Shown here: positions 60,539 to 64,000 of the stretch, piece by piece | Position numbering within the stretch: position 1 is the first letter of the stretch | Layout: every line of letters begins with the position of its first letter | Assembly (NCBI RefSeq): GCF_014595995.2 | Contig: NZ_CP063989.1 | Location: 2,604,001 to 2,668,000, forward strand | Reading direction: 5' to 3' | Length of the DNA stretch: 64,000 nt | Source of the DNA: Actinomyces respiraculi | GTDB taxonomy: Bacteria > Actinomycetota > Actinomycetes > Actinomycetales > Actinomycetaceae | Translations under genes and position numbers: made by a program | The notes under the pieces: generated by a model | What the model was told of the DNA's origin: nothing | Database searches by the model: none | What the model saw: the letters and a program-made list of their open reading frames with translations, nothing else

Positions 60539-61840
60539 ATGCTGCTCGACTTCACGGTGGAGAACTACCGCTGCTACGCCGAGGAGGCGACCCTCGATCT
60601 CACCCGGACCTCCCTCAAGACCCTGACCCCGCGCCCCAGCTCCTCATGGCAGGAGCAGACCTGGCGGGTGGCAGCCCTCTTCGGCGCCAACGCCTCCGGC
60701 AAGTCCACGCTCATGGGCGCCCTCAACCGCCTGCACCACGCCGTCGGCGGCCGACGGACCCTCCTCCATCGGCCGTTCGTCCTCGACCATGAGCGTGCAA
60801 CCCAGCCCTCACGCTATGCCATCACCTTCACCCACGAGGGTGAGCGCTACCGCTACAGCGTCGAGGCTCACGCCTGGGGCATCTCGCGCGAGGAGCTGTG
60901 GGCCGCCAGCCAGCGCTGGCGCAAGATCTTCATCCGCACCCAGGCTGAGGGCGACAACTCCCCCACGATTGAGGCCGGCGCCTCGCTCACGGGCGCCACC
61001 CACGAGGTCAGCCGGATCACGACGATCAAGGACCTCTTCCTCGCGATGGCCCTCAGGTACAGGCACGCCACACTCGCGCCGGTCGCGCGCAGCCTGCGGG
61101 CCATGCGCTTCATCCACCACAGCGACATGGAGCGCTCAGCCCGGCTCGAGTGGGTCATGGGCCGCCTGGCGGAGGACCCCGAGCAGTGGGCGGCGATTGT
61201 GGACGCCATCGCGCAGGCCGCCGATCTTGGCATCGTCGGCGTTGAGCTCGAGGAGCGGGAGGTTCCTCCGGAGGTGCTTGAGCGTCTCCGCCGTGTCTTC
61301 AGGAACGAGGACGAGGACGCCGAGATCCCTGACGAGCTGCTCAGGAGGCTCCAGCGCCACCTCGTCTTCCGCCACACCGGCGCCGACGGCGAGGAGTACC
61401 GGTTACCCGTCCGCCGGGAGAGCCAAGGGACCCAGACCTGGCTGGCGACGGTCGGTCCCGCCGTCGACGCCCTGCGACTGGGTCAGGTCCTCGTCGTCGA
61501 CGAGCTCGACGCAAGCCTGCACCCGACCCTCACGGCGACACTCGTCGAGCTCTTCAAGGACCCGGACCTCAACACGCGCGGCGCCCAGATCGTGTTCACC
61601 ACCCATGACACCTCACTGCTCGACAACTCCCCCACCCAGCTCCTCGACAGCGGTGAGGTCTGGTTGTGCGAGAAGAACGCCGACGGCGCCAGTGAGATGT
61701 TGTCCCTCGCGGACTTCACGAGCACTCGAAAAGGCACGAACAAGCAGCGCCGTTATCTCGCCGGCGCCTTCGGCGCCATCCCTCGCGTGGATACCTCCTC
61801 CATCCGCCACTTCGTCATGTCGATGACGGACGGCCGTTGA
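60539..61840 (+). CDS. AAA-family ATPase (AAA15/RloA-like), partner of RloB
   Basis: 433 residues. It begins MLLDFTVENYRCYAEEATLD, the typical N-terminus of SMC-like AAA ATPases of the OLD/RloA/AAA15 type. Walker A GANASGKST (about residues 49-57). Walker B LVVDELDASLHP (about 320), with a D-loop and TTHDTSLLD after it. A GAFGAIPRVD tail follows. No ribosome site is visible and the start may be leaderless. One base separates its stop from the RloB start. Such ATPase plus TOPRIM-like pairs act in phage defence or restriction-linked systems; the role here is inferred from gene pairing. Confidence 0.85.
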   Translation: MLLDFTVENYRCYAEEATLDLTRTSLKTLTPRPSSSWQEQTWRVAALFGANASGKSTLMGALNRLHHAVGGRRTLLHRPFVLDHERATQPSRYAITFTHEGERYRYSVEAHAWGISREELWAASQRWRKIFIRTQAEGDNSPTIEAGASLTGATHEVSRITTIKDLFLAMALRYRHATLAPVARSLRAMRFIHHSDMERSARLEWVMGRLAEDPEQWAAIVDAIAQAADLGIVGVELEEREVPPEVLERLRRVFRNEDEDAEIPDELLRRLQRHLVFRHTGADGEEYRLPVRRESQGTQTWLATVGPAVDALRLGQVLVVDELDASLHPTLTATLVELFKDPDLNTRGAQIVFTTHDTSLLDNSPTQLLDSGEVWLCEKNADGASEMLSLADFTSTRKGTNKQRRYLAGAFGAIPRVDTSSIRHFVMSMTDGR

Positions 61841-61841
61841 G

Positions 61842-62429
61842 ATGCCACCTCGCCAGCGCAGGGGCCGGAAGCGGCAGGAGGAGGAGCGGCGCACGGTCCT
61901 CCTGGTCACCAACGGCAGGACTACGGAGACGGCCTACTTCGCCGGCCTCGGTCGACACGTGGACCGTAAGAAGTACTCGGTGACGTCGAAGTTCATCAAC
62001 GGTGATCCGCTCACGCTCACCAAGGACCTCAAGGGCGATCGCTGGGACCTGAGCGCCTACACAGAGGTGTGGATCGTCGTCGACCATGACGGGATCGACC
62101 GACAGGAGTTCCTCAAGGAGTGTCGGGGGCTGTGCAGCCGACGAACCGTAGTGCACGGCATCGTCTCAGTTCCGTGCTTCGAGGTGTGGCTCAACGCCCA
62201 CTACGCGCCGGTGCGCAACTACCAGAATCAGACGGAGGCCCAGGCACATTACCGCGCTCTGACGGGGCTCAGCACCAAGAACCTTCCAGCTGACTTCCCC
62301 TGGGACGCCATGAGCGACGCGGCGCACCGGTGCCACCTGCCCACCGTCAGTGAGCCTGCGATCGACACACAAGGGCCGTGCCCCTCGACCACCATGCCGC
62401 ACCTGCTACGGAGACTCGGGCTTCTGTGA
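61842..62429 (+). CDS. RloB-family protein (TOPRIM-like predicted nuclease)
   Basis: 195 residues. The N-terminus is Arg-rich, then VLLVTNGRTTETAYFAGLGR (the E-x-x-Y TOPRIM-like strand and helix) and TEVWIVVDHDGIDRQEF (DxD-type acidic pair). VPCFEVWLNAHYAP is the conserved RloB CFExW block, with YRALTG after it. It is likely the nuclease effector of the ATPase encoded one base upstream. RloB genes were named for linkage to restriction loci. Length is typical. Confidence 0.88.
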   Translation: MPPRQRRGRKRQEEERRTVLLVTNGRTTETAYFAGLGRHVDRKKYSVTSKFINGDPLTLTKDLKGDRWDLSAYTEVWIVVDHDGIDRQEFLKECRGLCSRRTVVHGIVSVPCFEVWLNAHYAPVRNYQNQTEAQAHYRALTGLSTKNLPADFPWDAMSDAAHRCHLPTVSEPAIDTQGPCPSTTMPHLLRRLGLL

Positions 62430-62453
62430 GACCACCGGCCAGCTTTCACTGGC

Positions 62454-64000
62454 TCAGACGAGCAGGCGCACCGGCCCGAGCAGACCGTGGGGCGCGCTCG
62501 GGTACTCCACCGCCCACGGGCCCGTCATGTAGACGTCGGCGGCGAGGGTGGCGTTGCGCAGGGTCGTGCGGACCTCGACCTCGATGACCGGCTCCCGGCC
62601 CGCGGCGACCTCGGCCGCGAGCGCACTGCCGACCTCCACGACGTCATCGGACCTGAGCACTGTGGCGAGCAGGCTCCCGCCCACGCTCACCGTGGCGACG
62701 CCGCCGACGCGCCCAAGGCACAGACGCGCCCCGGCCAGGAGCTCGGCCGGGACGGGCGCGCCGTCCACCCCGGTGACACGGGCGCGGTAGCGGCCCGTGC
62801 CAGAGACGTCCGTGAGGCCGGTGATCTCGCGCCAGTCGGCGGGGCCCTGGTCGGAGACGGTGAGGGTGCGCGCGCCTGTCTCCTCCTCAGTGGTGACGAC
62901 GAGGTCGCCCCATATGAGACCAAGGTCCTGGCCGTCGGGGGCCAGTGCCTCGACACGTGCCCCGGTCCCCACGAGCGCCCCGGCCACACGCACCGGCGCT
63001 TGCGGCTCGGCCCCGGCGGACGGGACCGGCTCACCCACGCGCACGACGGCCAGGCCGAGCGGTGCCAGGGCGAGGTCCATGAGGGTGTGTCCCTCGGCGG
63101 CGCGGGCCGCCACCGGCCGCAGTGCCCCGGCGTCGAGGTCGACGACGGCGGCCGCCCCCTCGCCCTCGACGTCGAGCACGAGGTCCACGACCTCGCTGGC
63201 GCTCGGGTTGTACACGAGGGTGTAGCGCCCCTCGTCGGAGTCGCGCACCTGGGACAGGAGGGCCGGCCCCCGCCAGCCGGCGCGCGGGCGCACGCCCAGG
63301 TCGGTGAGCGCGCCGGGGACCTCGTCCCAGCCGGGCACCTGCCGGGTGCGCACGGCCGCCAGGGCCCGGGCGACGTCGTCGGCCACCTGAGCCGAGCGCT
63401 CGCGCCCGCCCCAGCCGGTGTCGCGGTCGGGCGGGGTCCCCACGACGACGACGGCGAGGCCCGCCTCGGCGGCGTCGGCGAGCGCGCGGGCGGCGTCGGC
63501 AGTCAGCGACTCGGACGCGACGACGAGGGCCCGGTAGGCGGGCCCGTCGGGGAAGAGGACGGTGGCGCCGGTGGGGTCCTGCCCCAGGGCGCCGGCCTCG
63601 GCCAGGCCGACGGGGTCGAGGACCTGCACGCCGTAGCCGGCGCGCTCGAGCGGCTCGGCGTCGAGCAGAGCGTCGGGGGCGGTGGCGTCGTCGGCGGCGG
63701 AGCCACGGGCGGCCGTGGTGAGGAAGCCGTCGCGGTAGACGGCGACGTCGGTGCGCGGCGTGCCGGTCTCGAGTACCGCGGTGCCGCGCGCCCAGTAGCG
63801 GGTCAGCGCCGGCCACAGGTCCCACTGGGGGAAGTGGCGGTGGTTCCACGACTCGGAGACGATGGTGCCGAAACGCCCCTGGGTGGGCCAGGGAGCGTCC
63901 GGAGCCTGGGCGGCGAAGCCGTGGACGACGGGCTTGGTGACACCCAGCGCCCACTCCTTGTCGAGCATCTGGCGGTAGCCGGACAGGCTGGCGTTATAGC
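62454..64000 (-). CDS. Large glycosyl hydrolase, C-terminal part (GH106/alpha-rhamnosidase-like); start lies outside the window
   Basis: 515 codons seen; the frame is open at the right edge (NASLSGYRQMLDKEWALGVTK). The start of this segment (VVHGFAAQAPDAPWP, SESWNHRHFPQWDLWPALTRYWARG, TDVAVYRDGF) matches the barrel-end region of large GH106-like hydrolases. It is followed by a Rossmann-like domain (YRALVVASESLTADAARALADAAEAGLAVVVVG) and a beta-sandwich. The last 180 residues are galactose-binding-like (LTVSDQGPADWREITG, LCLGRVGGVATVSVGG). The catalytic residues would lie upstream, outside the window. It may act on rhamnose- or glucuronate-containing glycans. No sorting signal is seen at its C-terminus. 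Confidence 0.7.
   Translation of the reverse strand, partial: YNASLSGYRQMLDKEWALGVTKPVVHGFAAQAPDAPWPTQGRFGTIVSESWNHRHFPQWDLWPALTRYWARGTAVLETGTPRTDVAVYRDGFLTTAARGSAADDATAPDALLDAEPLERAGYGVQVLDPVGLAEAGALGQDPTGATVLFPDGPAYRALVVASESLTADAARALADAAEAGLAVVVVGTPPDRDTGWGGRERSAQVADDVARALAAVRTRQVPGWDEVPGALTDLGVRPRAGWRGPALLSQVRDSDEGRYTLVYNPSASEVVDLVLDVEGEGAAAVVDLDAGALRPVAARAAEGHTLMDLALAPLGLAVVRVGEPVPSAGAEPQAPVRVAGALVGTGARVEALAPDGQDLGLIWGDLVVTTEEETGARTLTVSDQGPADWREITGLTDVSGTGRYRARVTGVDGAPVPAELLAGARLCLGRVGGVATVSVGGSLLATVLRSDDVVEVGSALAAEVAAGREPVIEVEVRTTLRNATLAADVYMTGPWAVEYPSAPHGLLGPVRLLV

Overview
The window reads as a chromosomal segment of a high-G+C (roughly 70% by eye) actinobacterium, most likely Actinomyces or a close relative. 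That placement is an inference. It rests on the composition, GTG starts, 1-4 base gene overlaps, a GT87 mannosyltransferase, a LARTG cell-wall sorting signal and an 'anchored repeat' type ABC transporter locus. I see no rRNA, tRNA, CRISPR array, complete IS or prophage.

Layout. 0-9.9 kb: the N-terminus of a PP2C phosphatase, a repeat-bearing membrane protein, an MFS transporter, a GT87 glycosyltransferase, an App1-type phosphatase and three ion-transport genes (VIT1, TRIC, CDF). 9.9-17 kb: a heterodimeric ABC exporter with a DtxR-like box upstream, CutC, an alpha/beta hydrolase lacking the usual serine elbow, and a membrane endo/exonuclease/phosphatase-fold protein. 17-26.5 kb: a long HrpA-type helicase, a MerR regulator, cardiolipin synthase, a repeat-rich membrane protein with a lysozyme-like ectodomain, and an SprT-like protein. 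26.5-33.8 kb: a five-gene overlapping operon for a metal-type ABC importer whose binding protein and two surface proteins carry the anchored-repeat domain. A Zur-like box precedes it. 33.8-35.1 kb: an ISL3-type transposase remnant split by extra DNA, with two remarkable mirrored repeat arrays. 35-42.4 kb: glucokinase, an S9 peptidase, a DHA2 efflux pump and a GMC oxidoreductase. 42.4-52.3 kb: a carbohydrate operon (binding protein, two permeases, ATPase, GH38 alpha-mannosidase, PHP hydrolase) behind a ROK regulator, with a recognisable promoter/operator. 52.7 kb: a 31-residue small protein gene with its own terminator. 53-57.3 kb: an oxidoreductase plus two pairs of the TIM-barrel and small-subunit proteins known from C-glycoside deglycosidases. 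57.3-59.4 kb: about 2 kb of intergenic repeats. 59.4-62.4 kb: a Fic protein and an AAA-ATPase/RloB pair, probably defence related. 62.5 kb to the end: the C-terminal part of a large glycosyl hydrolase.

How it fits together. The right half is a glycan and glycoside catabolic region: import and trimming of mannose-containing sugars, oxidation and cleavage of glycosides, and phosphorylation of glucose. The centre handles divalent metal uptake, probably under zinc control. The most unusual signal is non-coding. Five intergenic arrays are built of short degenerate motifs spaced 19-20 bp apart, with the left half in one orientation and the right half inverted, so each could fold into a long phased hairpin. 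One array lies inside the broken transposase gene.
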